Shown here: positions 42,470 through 50,792 of the stretch, one piece after another
Numbering within the stretch: the stretch's first letter is position 1
Layout: every line of letters begins with the position of its first letter
Assembly (NCBI GenBank): GCA_038233215.1
Contig: JBBSML010000001.1
Span: 124,001-188,000 of the forward strand
DNA: 64,000 nt
Direction: 5' to 3'
DNA from: JACDBZ01 sp038233215
Lineage (GTDB): Bacteria; Chloroflexota; Limnocylindria; QHBO01
Notes under the pieces: generated by a model
The model's database searches: none
Told to the model about the DNA's origin: nothing
What the model saw: the letters and a program-made list of their open reading frames with translations, nothing else
Made by a program: the position numbers and the translations under genes

Positions 42470-43018
42470 TCAGCTTTCGTCGGCGGGCGGTCCCTTCCCG
42501 CCCGAGAGGTCGACGTCGAGCGAGTTGACGAATTCGCGGAAGACCGCAAGGCGCTCCTCCTCCTCCGCGGTGCCCTCCTCGGTGCTGTCTGGCTCCACGC
42601 CGGCCTCGTCGAGGACGCGTTCGTCCACGTAGATCGGGGAGCCGGTTCGCACGGCGACCGCGATCGCGTCCGAGGTGCGGGAGTCGACCTCGCTCTCGTC
42701 GCCGCTGGCGTTCTCGACGTACAGGCGGGCATGGAAGGTGCCGTCGGTGACGTGGGTCACGACGACTCGACTGATCCCGGCGCCGAGTGCGGCCAACACG
42801 CTGACGAGGAGATCGTGTGTGAGCGGACGCTCGGCGGAGAGGCCCTGGAGCCTCATCGCAATCGCGTTGGCCTCTGACGAACCGATCCAGATCGGCAGGT
42901 ATCGATCGCGCTCAGACTGCTTGAGGATCACCACATGCTGGCTCGAGAGCATGTGCACGCGCACGCTCTCGACCACCATCTCGATGAGCCGGACCCGGCC
43001 GAACGGCTGTTCCGCCAT
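42470..43018 (-). CDS. DUF151 bifunctional nuclease-like protein
   Basis: 182 residues. The DUF151 core spans about residues 10-130 (LKQSERDRYLPIWIGSSEAN, then DSRTSDAIAVAVRTGSPIYV). Members are reported to have DNase/RNase activity in plants; the bacterial role is unclear. The C-terminal 50 residues are acidic. It converges with the Dpm1-like gene, one base apart, and has a near-leaderless promoter. Confidence 0.88.
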   Translation of the reverse strand: MAEQPFGRVRLIEMVVESVRVHMLSSQHVVILKQSERDRYLPIWIGSSEANAIAMRLQGLSAERPLTHDLLVSVLAALGAGISRVVVTHVTDGTFHARLYVENASGDESEVDSRTSDAIAVAVRTGSPIYVDERVLDEAGVEPDSTEEGTAEEEERLAVFREFVNSLDVDLSGGKGPPADES

Positions 43019-43024
43019 GGACCG

Positions 43025-43030
43025 ATTCTA
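43025..43030 (-). promoter_or_regulatory. -10 element of the DUF151 gene, leaderless arrangement
   Basis: TAGAAT then CGGTCC then ATG on the minus strand. Six bases from -10 to start codon imply a transcript with little or no leader. Confidence 0.55.
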
Positions 43031-43037
43031 GCGCCGG

Positions 43038-45263
43038 CTACTCGAGCACGAGCCGAACGACGCCGTCCGCGGTCAGCAGGTAGGCCGCCGCAGGGCCGTC
43101 ACTGACCGATGTGACCGACAGGCCACGGACGTCGTTCATCGGCGAAACCGCCGGTCCGTCGACTGAGGCCATCCACTGACCAACGAACGCGCCGTCGGCA
43201 CGTTGGAAGGCGATGATCCGATCGTTCGCGGCGTCGTAAACGTATAGGAGGTCTCGATCGCCGACCGTGGCGCCATCGAGGAGCCGGTAGTCGAGATCCG
43301 GCCGTACATCTCCGTCAGGCGGGAGGTCGAACGAGTAGTCGGCCTGGTCGCGCGGTGAGCCGAAGTCAACGCGGGTGACCGTATCGGCGTGCAGCAGCCA
43401 TGCGTTGACGTCCACGCGCAGGTCCCGTGCGTCACGCGGATCGAGATCGGGCTCATCGGTCAGGAACGGCACTGAAGGATCCGGATAGGTGACCGGGATC
43501 ACGGCCGGCGGCGTCCAGCGGTCCACCTCGCCGGATGCGCCGTCCACGACATACAGGTTGAAGATCTCGAGCGGAGGCCGGTGCTGGAGCGCGCCCATCA
43601 GGGACGTCTCCGAGCTGATCTCGGCGGCACCGGCAAGCGGCATCTGCCGTGGAATCCTCTCGGTCAGATCGATGCGCCACGCCGTCCGTTGTCGGTCGAC
43701 GACCACCACGTCGGTGGCGGCTGTCGCGATGAGCCAAGGATCGCCCGGGATCTCGCCGCTCTCGAGCGCGAGTCCTGCCCGATAGATCACGCTGACACTG
43801 CCGTCGACGGGGTCCGTCCGGACGATCCGGCCGCGCCCGGCATCGAGGACCCAGAGTGATCCGTCGCTGCCGGCCACCATGTCGACCGGATCCACGTCAT
43901 CCAGGCTGACGCCGAAGTCCACTACGCGATCCAGCGTCTCCACGCGGGCTACCTTGTACAGCGCGTCCAGGCGCCGGTCGATCCGGCTTCGGAGCGGAGC
44001 CAGCTGCTGGTCATCGACACCGACGCTGGACGCCCGCGCCACGGCGGCGTGGGCGTCCGCAAGGAGGTCGATCGCGCGCGATGGATCGCGATCGACAAGG
44101 TCGGCGCCCTCGACGCGATCCTCTACGCTGCCGACCAGGTCGATCGCCTCCGCAATGGCATCTCGAGCAATGCTGGCGCGCGGGATGGCGTCGGTCGGGC
44201 GAGGGGCGGGCAGGCCTGCCACCGTCGATCCGAGCGCGAGGCTGCCGGCCACCACGACCATGCCGGCCAGTCCGACCCGGCGCCGGCGACCCTGCTCGCG
44301 CTCGGCGGTGCGCGGAATACTGCGCGGGTACTCCGCCCGACGGCGGGGCACGAACGCGAGGACCCAGGTAAGGGACATGAGCACGCCGTGGCCGAACGCC
44401 GACTTCACCCCTTCGGCCGCATCGCCGGCACGATGCAGGCCCCGGCCGATGGCATCGGCGAGCGGGACGGGGCTCTGATCGGGCAGGCCCGCGAACGGCT
44501 CGGCGGGGCGAACCGGCTCCAGGTGACGAGTTGTGGCGGTGGAAGCAAGCCCGGTCACCTCGAGCGCCAGGATGCCATCCGAGCCCGCACCGCCACGGAT
44601 GGCGAACATGTGCTGAAGGTGCTCCACCGCCTGCCCGGGTCGCATCGTGGCGAGTGCTCGCTTCAGCTCGTCCACGCCGACGGTGTGGGCAAAGTGTCGG
44701 CTGACGAGGGCGATGCGGTCATCGGCCGCCAGGGAACCATGCCATGTATACGGCTCAACGTCGAGTGCCTCACCCAGCGTCGCGGCAATGCGGCGTCGCC
44801 GAATCCGCGGGTCCTCCTCGGTCACGGCTGGCGGCGGCGGAACTTCGTACATGCGTCCGTCGCGGACGATGACCGCGCTCGCCGGTCCGAGCTTCACGGC
44901 GTGTGCCTCCCGTGCGCGAATCACGACCGCCACGATGCTCACGCCGGAGCGACGGGGGATCCCGAGCCGCCGGCGTCCGTGGTAGAGCCGCCGATTGGCC
45001 CCGGCGAGGGCCCGCGACAGGGACACGGTGACCCCGGCCGAGAGGTCGTAGTAGTAGTCGCGCTGGATGACGTCGAGCGCCTCACGGGCTGCCCTGGCCA
45101 GCGAGGCTGAGCCGCCGGTCAGCTGCGCCAGGAGGAAGAGGCTGCCCTTGGTGCGCGCCAGCGATCCGGTGGCCGGCTCGTGGAACGCCATGAGATCGAA
45201 CGCGTCCGCCAGCCGGTCCTCGGCGGACGGCAGTCCGATCCTGGTTGCGAAGCGGTTGCTCAT
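43038..45263 (-). CDS. PP2C-like protein with membrane helix and propeller-like C-terminal domain
   Basis: 741 residues. Residues about 30-245 have a PP2C-phosphatase-like outline (GVSIVAVVIRAREAHAVKLG; LAADDRIALVSRHF; GGAGSDGILALEV), but the metal-binding aspartates are only partly recognisable, so activity is doubtful. One membrane helix lies near residue 335-355, then a coiled segment with repeated alanines, then a beta-rich domain (about 450-741) with repeated GSLWVLDAGRGRIVRTD-type blades. The topology suggests a cytoplasmic phosphatase-like head and an external propeller. It lies directly after the dciA-recF genes. Confidence 0.75.
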   Translation of the reverse strand: MSNRFATRIGLPSAEDRLADAFDLMAFHEPATGSLARTKGSLFLLAQLTGGSASLARAAREALDVIQRDYYYDLSAGVTVSLSRALAGANRRLYHGRRRLGIPRRSGVSIVAVVIRAREAHAVKLGPASAVIVRDGRMYEVPPPPAVTEEDPRIRRRRIAATLGEALDVEPYTWHGSLAADDRIALVSRHFAHTVGVDELKRALATMRPGQAVEHLQHMFAIRGGAGSDGILALEVTGLASTATTRHLEPVRPAEPFAGLPDQSPVPLADAIGRGLHRAGDAAEGVKSAFGHGVLMSLTWVLAFVPRRRAEYPRSIPRTAEREQGRRRRVGLAGMVVVAGSLALGSTVAGLPAPRPTDAIPRASIARDAIAEAIDLVGSVEDRVEGADLVDRDPSRAIDLLADAHAAVARASSVGVDDQQLAPLRSRIDRRLDALYKVARVETLDRVVDFGVSLDDVDPVDMVAGSDGSLWVLDAGRGRIVRTDPVDGSVSVIYRAGLALESGEIPGDPWLIATAATDVVVVDRQRTAWRIDLTERIPRQMPLAGAAEISSETSLMGALQHRPPLEIFNLYVVDGASGEVDRWTPPAVIPVTYPDPSVPFLTDEPDLDPRDARDLRVDVNAWLLHADTVTRVDFGSPRDQADYSFDLPPDGDVRPDLDYRLLDGATVGDRDLLYVYDAANDRIIAFQRADGAFVGQWMASVDGPAVSPMNDVRGLSVTSVSDGPAAAYLLTADGVVRLVLE

Positions 45264-45299
45264 GGCGGCCGGGTGCTCGTGGGTGGATGCTTGTGGCCG

Positions 45300-45305
45300 A
45301 TTATA
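45300..45305 (-). promoter_or_regulatory. -10 element of the PP2C-like gene
   Basis: A perfect TATAAT on the minus strand overlapping the stop codon of dciA. It would give a leader of about 30 nt. No good -35 is seen. Confidence 0.45.
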
Positions 45306-45651
45306 GGGACCGGTCCGCTCCAGCTCGACCCACCGATACGGCCATCCCGGTGAGCACGATGGTCGCCCCCGGCCGGCCCCGCATACGGTCGTTCACCGCC
45401 CACGTCAGTGCGTCACCGCGCAGCTTCAGCTCCTGCGCCAGCATCTGGTCCGAGGCCTCCACCTGGGCGGTGCCCCCGGTCACGCGGCGAACCCGGCTCG
45501 TGAGCGGACCGCGCTCCAGGCGTGCTTCGGCCACGACCTCGGCCCAGGCAAGGCGCACCTGCGCCAGGGCAAGCTGCTCGCCGGCGGCGGAACCCATGCA
45601 CGCGACGAGTGCTCGCTGAACGGCGGCACCGGCCGCCTCGCGCCCGCTCAT
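45301..45651 (-). CDS. dciA: DciA-like DUF721 protein
   Basis: 116 residues, the size and position of DUF721 proteins (after recF, as in actinobacteria). DciA helps load the replicative helicase in bacteria that lack DnaC. The segment LRGDALTWAVNDRM followed by a short hydrophobic strand is the usual C-terminal KH-like part. It starts in a four-base overlap with recF. Confidence 0.75.
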   Translation of the reverse strand: MSGREAAGAAVQRALVACMGSAAGEQLALAQVRLAWAEVVAEARLERGPLTSRVRRVTGGTAQVEASDQMLAQELKLRGDALTWAVNDRMRGRPGATIVLTGMAVSVGRAGADRSL

Positions 45652-46817
45652 GACTCCTGGACCAGGCGACCGTGATCAATGCCCCAGATCGCTGCATGGC
45701 GTCGGCGAGCGCCCTCGAGTGTGCCGGGGTCGGCGGTCGTCACGATGACCTGTCCGCGGCCCGAGAGCAGATCGGAGAGCCGCGCGGCACGGTCCGGGTC
45801 AAGCTCGCTGAAGACATCGTCCAGGAGCACGATCGGGCGAGGTCCATCTGCACCCAGCAGGTCCGTCTCGGCAAGCTTCATGGCCAGGATGATGGTCCGC
45901 TGCTGTCCGCGACTGGCATGGCTCGCCACGTCACGTCCGTCGAGCTCGGCTCGCAGGTCATCGCGCTGCGGGCCGACAAGGCTGACACCGTTCCACGCCT
46001 CCTTCTGGCGAACATCGGCGATGCGGCGCCGATACGCATCCACCAGCTCGGCGTCGCCGGGCGGCCGGCGGCGCCCCTCCGTTCGCTGCGTCCATGCCTC
46101 CTTGAGCGCATCGACATAGACGAGCTCGATCAGCGCCCCGCGTTCCCCATCGGTGGCGATGGCATCGTGCAGGGGACCCACGCGAGCCGCCAGTTCGCTC
46201 AGCACCTCCAATCGGGCCCTCATGACCCGCGCCCCGAGCTGCGCCAGCTGCTCGTCCCAGAAGCCGAGGGCATCGATCGACGCCTCCTCGGCACGGATCG
46301 CGCGGAGCAGCGAGTTGCGCTGGGTGACGACCCGGGCCACGTCATTGAGGTCGCGGGCCGCGCGACGATCGCGCTGAGCAACGATGCCGTCCAGGAAGCG
46401 ACGCCGATCCGATGGCGATCCGACCAGCAGCAGCATCTCCTCCGGGCGGAACAGGACCACGCGCGCCAGGTCCGGCAGCGCAGTGGTCCGGCGCGGCACG
46501 CCGTTGACCATGAGGCGCTTGCGGATGCCGGGGGTTGGTTCCTCACCCGGCAGAACCAGCTCGATCGTCGATCCACCGGCCCCGGCGCCACCTGCCAGGT
46601 CCAGCCGAATGCGGGCAAACGATGCTCCATGGCGCACCAGGTCGGCATCCACCCCGGCCCGATGCGACCGCCCGACAATCGTGGCGTGAATGGCCTCCAA
46701 GAGATTGGTTTTGCCCGTGCCGTTCGGTCCGGCGACGACGGTGAGACCCGGATCCGGAGCGAGCTCCGCCTGCACGTAGCTTCGGAAATCGGTGAGCGCC
46801 AGCCGTGTCAGCTCCAT
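45648..46817 (-). CDS. recF: DNA replication and repair protein RecF
   Basis: 389 residues. Walker A is GPNGTGKTNLLEAI, the signature region is ASHASRGQQRTIILAMKLAE and Walker B is PIVLLDDVFSELD. RecF loads RecA at gaps. ATG 46817 is preferred because the product then begins MELTRLALTDFRSY, like other RecF proteins. ATG 46856 would add 13 residues. Confidence 0.93.
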   Translation of the reverse strand: MELTRLALTDFRSYVQAELAPDPGLTVVAGPNGTGKTNLLEAIHATIVGRSHRAGVDADLVRHGASFARIRLDLAGGAGAGGSTIELVLPGEEPTPGIRKRLMVNGVPRRTTALPDLARVVLFRPEEMLLLVGSPSDRRRFLDGIVAQRDRRAARDLNDVARVVTQRNSLLRAIRAEEASIDALGFWDEQLAQLGARVMRARLEVLSELAARVGPLHDAIATDGERGALIELVYVDALKEAWTQRTEGRRRPPGDAELVDAYRRRIADVRQKEAWNGVSLVGPQRDDLRAELDGRDVASHASRGQQRTIILAMKLAETDLLGADGPRPIVLLDDVFSELDPDRAARLSDLLSGRGQVIVTTADPGTLEGARRRHAAIWGIDHGRLVQES

Positions 46818-46864
46818 CGTGGCATCAGCGGTGCGCGGCGCCGCTCGCAGAGCCATGGGACGAC

Positions 46865-47995
46865 CTATGACGCGGTCCGGACCGGCATGATGACGTGGAC
46901 GTAGTCTTCCTTGCCGATGCCCCGGATGACTCCGGGGGCGAGCGGTCCGGAGAGCTCGAGCGCGGCCTCTTCTGCCCCGAGGTTGCTCAGCACGTCGGTC
47001 AGATACCGCGCGTTGAACGCGATCGCTGTCGGCGCACCCTCGATCGCCGCGTCGACCGTGTCGGCATTATCTCCGACATCAGCCGCGTGCGCAGTGATCG
47101 CGACGCCCGGCCCGATCGCCTCATCGCCGCCGATCTCGATCTTCACGATGTTGGCGCTGTCGCGAGCAAAGATGCTCGCGCGACGCGTGCCGGCCAGGAA
47201 CGCCTCCCGATCGAGAACAGCCCGTGAGCTGTGGGAGGCGGGAATGACCGGCTCGTAATTCGGAAACTGACCCTCGATCAGCCGGCTCACCAGATCGATG
47301 CCCTCGATGTGAAAGAGCACCTGGCTCTTGTTGGGCGTGACGGTGATCTCGATCGGGGTCTCGGCATCGGGAAGTATGCGCATCAGCTCCGCATAGGAGC
47401 GCCCTGGCACCACGATCGTGATCTCGGGATCCACCGCCTTGTGGAGGGCCAGAGTGCGAACGGCGATGCGGTAATTATCGGCCGCGGCCAATGTCATCCG
47501 GTCGCCCATCAGCTTCGTCAGCACACCGGTCAGGATGGGACGGCTCTCGTCCGTGGCGGCCGCGAAGACGACCTGGCCGAGTGCTTCGCGCAGAACCCTG
47601 GCGTCGACACTGCTCACCGGTGCATCTCCGATGGCGGCCACCACCGGAAACTCGTCAGCCTCGATGCCCTTGATGCTGGACCGGTTGTTGCCGCAGGTGA
47701 GCTTCAGGGTTCGATCCTTCGACGAGAGCACCAGGTCGATTCGCTGATTCGGAAGCGATGTCACGAGATCGGTCAAGAGCTTGGCGGGAACGGTAATCTC
47801 GCCTTCGCCGCTCACTTTCCCCGGTACCCAGCAATTGATTCCGATCTCGAGGTTGGTGGTCGTGAGCTTCAGGCCGGCGTTTTCCGTCTTGAGCAGCACA
47901 TTGGCAAGGACCGGCAACGTGGCGCGGGGACTCACGGCACGACTCACGGTATTGAGCCCGCGCGCCAGGTTCTCCTGCATCACCGAGATATTCAT
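46865..47995 (-). CDS. dnaN: DNA polymerase III beta clamp
   Basis: 376 residues with three beta-clamp domains. The first begins MNISVMQENLARGL and RATLPVLANVLL follows. The C-terminus ends HVIMPVRTA, close to the usual MPxR ending. AGGTGAGG lies 7 bases before ATG 47995. Beyond its start is the origin. Confidence 0.96.
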   Translation of the reverse strand: MNISVMQENLARGLNTVSRAVSPRATLPVLANVLLKTENAGLKLTTTNLEIGINCWVPGKVSGEGEITVPAKLLTDLVTSLPNQRIDLVLSSKDRTLKLTCGNNRSSIKGIEADEFPVVAAIGDAPVSSVDARVLREALGQVVFAAATDESRPILTGVLTKLMGDRMTLAAADNYRIAVRTLALHKAVDPEITIVVPGRSYAELMRILPDAETPIEITVTPNKSQVLFHIEGIDLVSRLIEGQFPNYEPVIPASHSSRAVLDREAFLAGTRRASIFARDSANIVKIEIGGDEAIGPGVAITAHAADVGDNADTVDAAIEGAPTAIAFNARYLTDVLSNLGAEEAALELSGPLAPGVIRGIGKEDYVHVIMPVRTAS

Positions 47996-48028
47996 GCTGT
48001 CCTCACCTGTTAGGAATCGCGGATGAGG

Positions 48029-48323
48029 TTTTCCACGTTTCGCTGGTTTGCTCTAAGGGAATAACGATAGATTATCTATCCGTAGTCGTCTGTCGTAGGG
48101 GTGTGGATAATGTGGACGATTGTCGTGTCCGGACCGTGAAGTGAGCGTGCGATCGCGTGCGGATAACTGGTCAATCATTGGTCGATACGCGGGCCGAGAT
48201 CATTCACGACAGGCGGAGAAGGGCGTGCTGTCTGTGGATACAGGGTATCGGGTGGGTTCCCCGAAGCCTTCGTTTGTCCACAACGGGTCGAAGATATCCA
48301 CCAGATTGGGCCAGTTATCCACG
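48029..48323. other. oriC: oriC: DnaA-box cluster between dnaN and dnaA
   Basis: The 383-base dnaN-dnaA spacer holds many DnaA-box-like 9-mers. TGTGGATAA (48102-48110) is a perfect box in reverse. Near matches are TGTGGACGA (48111-48119), TGCGGATAA (48158-48166), TGTGGATAC (48233-48241), TTGTCCACA (48274-48282), ATATCCACC (48294-48302), TTATCCACG (48315-48323) and TTTTCCACG (48029-48037). An AT-rich tract with a perfect palindrome GATAGAT-T-ATCTATC (48066-48080) lies at the dnaN side and is a candidate unwinding element. The gene order around it supports the call. Confidence 0.88.
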
Positions 48324-48378
48324 ATTTCTGGTCCTTTCGTGAAGGACCGGGCCAAGATCGGCCGCTGTCCAGCCCCGT

Positions 48379-49722
48379 TCACTCGGAGTAGATCATTTCT
48401 CGAACTGCACTGATCTCGCGTCGCATCTCATCATTCTCCTGGAGCTCGCGCGCAATCTTGTCGTAAGCGTGCAGGACGGTCGAATGATCGCGACCGCCCA
48501 GCTCTGCGCCGATGCGCAACAGGCTGATGTCTGTCTCCTCGCGGATGAGGAACATCGCAATCTGGCGCGGGACAACGATGGCGCGGTCTCGCTTGCTGCT
48601 GCGCAACTGGTCCAGGTTGACGCCGTAGTAGTCGGCCACCGCGCGCACGATGCGCTGCGGGGTGATCGACCGCTTGCGCGGGTTGTACATGACGTTGCTG
48701 AGCACGGCGCTCGCCAGCTCGATATTGACTGGCATGCCGCTCATGCTGGCGTAGGCGACGACCCGGTTGAGCGCGCCCTCCAGCTCGCGGACGTTGCTCA
48801 CCACCTTGCGCGCGATGAAGTCGATCACCTCCGACGGGATGAGGTGTAGCTGATCGTCCGCCTTGGAGCGCAGAATTGCGACGCGCGTCTCGAGGTCCGG
48901 AGGTGTCAGATCGGCGATGAGTCCCCACTCGAATCGGCTGCGCAGCCGTTCCTCGAGCGTGGCGATCGATTTGGGCGGCCGGTCGGAGGACAGGACGACC
49001 TGCTTGCCGGCCTCGTGGATGGTGTTGAAGGTGTGGAAGAACTCTTCCTGTGTCCGTTCGCGATCGGCGATGAACTGGATATCGTCGATCAGGAGCACGT
49101 CGATGCGCCGATAGCGGTTACGGAAGTCCTCCATCTTCTGCTCGCGGATCGAGTTGATGAAGTCGTTGGTGAACTTCTCGCTGGTCGCGTACAGGATCCG
49201 CTTTCGCGGGAACTTCCCGACCACCGCGTTGCCGATGGCGTGCATCAGGTGCGTTTTTCCCAGGCCGACGCCGCCGTACAGGAAGAGCGGGTTATACGCG
49301 TGCCCGGGCCGCTCTGCCACGCTGAGGGCGGCCGCGTGGGCCAGTCGGTTGGCGCTTCCGACGATGAAGTTGTTGAAGGTGTAGCGGGTATTGAGATTGA
49401 TCGCGTTGCCGCCCGCGCTGAGGGGCGGCATCTGGACCTGTGACTCCTCATCGACCTGGGATGGGAGCGGCCCAGACGCATCGGCGACGATGAACTCGAG
49501 CTGGACCGATCCACCCACGACGCGCGCGAGCGTCTGGCTGATCAGCGGCCGATAGCGATTGTCCAGCCAATCACGCGCGAAGCCGTTCGGCGCGGAGATC
49601 CGGCATCGGTTGTCATCGATCTCGACGAGCTCGGTGTCTTTCAGCCAGGTCTCGAAATTGGCCGGTGAGAGAGAGACCTGCAGCTCACCGAGGGCGGAGC
49701 GCCATACCTGCTTCGCATCCAT
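48379..49722 (-). CDS. dnaA: Chromosomal replication initiator DnaA
   Basis: 447 residues. Domain I begins VWRSALGELQVSLSP. The AAA+ Walker A is GGVGLGKTH, Walker B is VLLIDDIQF, and the domain IV signature is GGRDHSTVLHAYDKI. The short linker domain II is as in many high-GC bacteria. ATG 49722 is chosen over the TTG three bases upstream. Confidence 0.97.
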   Translation of the reverse strand: MDAKQVWRSALGELQVSLSPANFETWLKDTELVEIDDNRCRISAPNGFARDWLDNRYRPLISQTLARVVGGSVQLEFIVADASGPLPSQVDEESQVQMPPLSAGGNAINLNTRYTFNNFIVGSANRLAHAAALSVAERPGHAYNPLFLYGGVGLGKTHLMHAIGNAVVGKFPRKRILYATSEKFTNDFINSIREQKMEDFRNRYRRIDVLLIDDIQFIADRERTQEEFFHTFNTIHEAGKQVVLSSDRPPKSIATLEERLRSRFEWGLIADLTPPDLETRVAILRSKADDQLHLIPSEVIDFIARKVVSNVRELEGALNRVVAYASMSGMPVNIELASAVLSNVMYNPRKRSITPQRIVRAVADYYGVNLDQLRSSKRDRAIVVPRQIAMFLIREETDISLLRIGAELGGRDHSTVLHAYDKIARELQENDEMRREISAVREMIYSE

Positions 49723-49832
49723 CAAACTGACGTGCTCCGAACCGATCTGCGGGGGTCCCGCGTGGGCTGATGAGTCCGCCTCCGGGCCGAGATCGGACAG
49801 GCTATCAGGCGGTCCGGGCCGGGGGTCGGGCC

Positions 49833-49862
49833 ACTATAGCAGTGCCCGAAACCGCGGGGCAA
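49833..49862 (-). promoter_or_regulatory. Promoter of dnaA
   Basis: TTGCCC (49857-49862), 18 bases, TATAGT (49833-49838) with TGC just before the -10, all on the minus strand. It gives a leader of about 105 nt. It is back to back with the rpmH promoter in the 345-base divergent spacer, which holds no other gene. Confidence 0.55.
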
Positions 49863-49922
49863 TGGATCCGGCATGGAAGCCCTGCAGCACCGCTGTCGCG
49901 GCACTGCGGGCCTCCGTTGTGT

Positions 49923-49951
49923 TTGACCGACCATCGGCTCACCGGTAGAAT
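49923..49951 (+). promoter_or_regulatory. Promoter of the rpmH-rnpA-yidD-yidC-khpB operon
   Basis: TTGACC (49923-49928), a 17-base spacer and TAGAAT (49946-49951): a strong sigma-70-type promoter. Leader about 110 nt. Confidence 0.7.
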
Positions 49952-50067
49952 CGCGAGCCAGAGCGGGACGGGTCCACCGAGAGCGCATGCGCAGGCTGGC
50001 GATACGCCAGCCGTTCGTGTGTGAAGGGCCCCAACGGGAACGTTGAACGAGGAAACGGCACGCAGCC

Positions 50068-50205
50068 ATGACAAAGAGGACCTATCAGCCCAAGAAGCGG
50101 TCGCGCAAGCGTGAGCATGGCTTCATGGCCCGGATGGCGACGAAGGGTGGACGCCGCGTGCTCGCTCGCCGTCGAGCCAAGGGCCGCAAGCGTCTGACCG
50201 TCTGA
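50068..50205 (+). CDS. rpmH: 50S ribosomal protein L34
   Basis: 45 residues, very basic. It begins MTKRTYQPKKRSRKREHGF and includes the family stretch MATKGGRRVLARRRAKGRK. Position between dnaA and rnpA is the classic one. Confidence 0.97.
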   Translation: MTKRTYQPKKRSRKREHGFMARMATKGGRRVLARRRAKGRKRLTV

Positions 50206-50228
50206 CCACCGACCCCTCCGACGAAACC

Positions 50229-50570
50229 GTGCCCGTGCTGCCGATGCTTCGGCGCCGCGCGGACTTCGAGGCTATCGGTCGTCACGGGACGGCGCGTCCG
50301 ACGCCAACCCTGGTCCTGCGCTGGATGAGGAACGACCGGGCCGAGACGCGCATCGGTCTGTCGACACCGCGATCGATCGGCGGCGCGGTTCAACGAAATC
50401 GAGTGCGACGTCGTCTGCGAAGCCTGCTTCGCGAACGGATCGGGCTGATTGGTCCCGGGTGGGATTTGCTCCTGATCGCGAGGCCGGCCGCCGGCAAGGC
50501 CGGGCAGATCGAACTGGGAAAGGCGATCGACGCGCTTCTGGCGCGATCGGAGATCGTTGTGCATCGGTAG
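50229..50570 (+). CDS. rnpA: Ribonuclease P protein component
   Basis: 113 residues. The RNR motif lies in QRNRVRRRLRSLLRE, preceded by RIGLSTPRSIGGAV, as in RnpA. It binds RNase P RNA and helps process tRNA and tmRNA 5' ends. GTG 50229 is taken as start, with an ATG 15 bases downstream as alternative. yidD follows at once. Confidence 0.93.
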   Translation: MPVLPMLRRRADFEAIGRHGTARPTPTLVLRWMRNDRAETRIGLSTPRSIGGAVQRNRVRRRLRSLLRERIGLIGPGWDLLLIARPAAGKAGQIELGKAIDALLARSEIVVHR

Positions 50571-50777
50571 ATGAAGAGAATCGGTTTGGGATTGATCATC
50601 GCGTATCAGAGGCTGACAAGGTGGATGCCGCCGAGCTGCCGCTATTCGCCGACCTGCTCGCAGTACACCTACCAGGCCATCGAACGCCACGGACTGCTGC
50701 GCGGCTCGTGGGAGGGCGCGAAGCGCATCGGCCGATGCAATCCGTTCCATCCGGGTGGCTATGACCCGGTCAGTTAG
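50571..50777 (+). CDS. yidD: Membrane protein insertion efficiency factor YidD
   Basis: 68 residues. The family motif CRYSPTCSQYTYQAIERHG, then RCNPFHPGGYDPV, is complete. The N-terminal amphipathic helix (LGLIIAYQRLTRWM) probably attaches to the membrane. It starts directly after the rnpA stop and ends just before yidC. Confidence 0.95.
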   Translation: MKRIGLGLIIAYQRLTRWMPPSCRYSPTCSQYTYQAIERHGLLRGSWEGAKRIGRCNPFHPGGYDPVS

Positions 50778-50792
50778 ACAAGAGAGAGCAAT

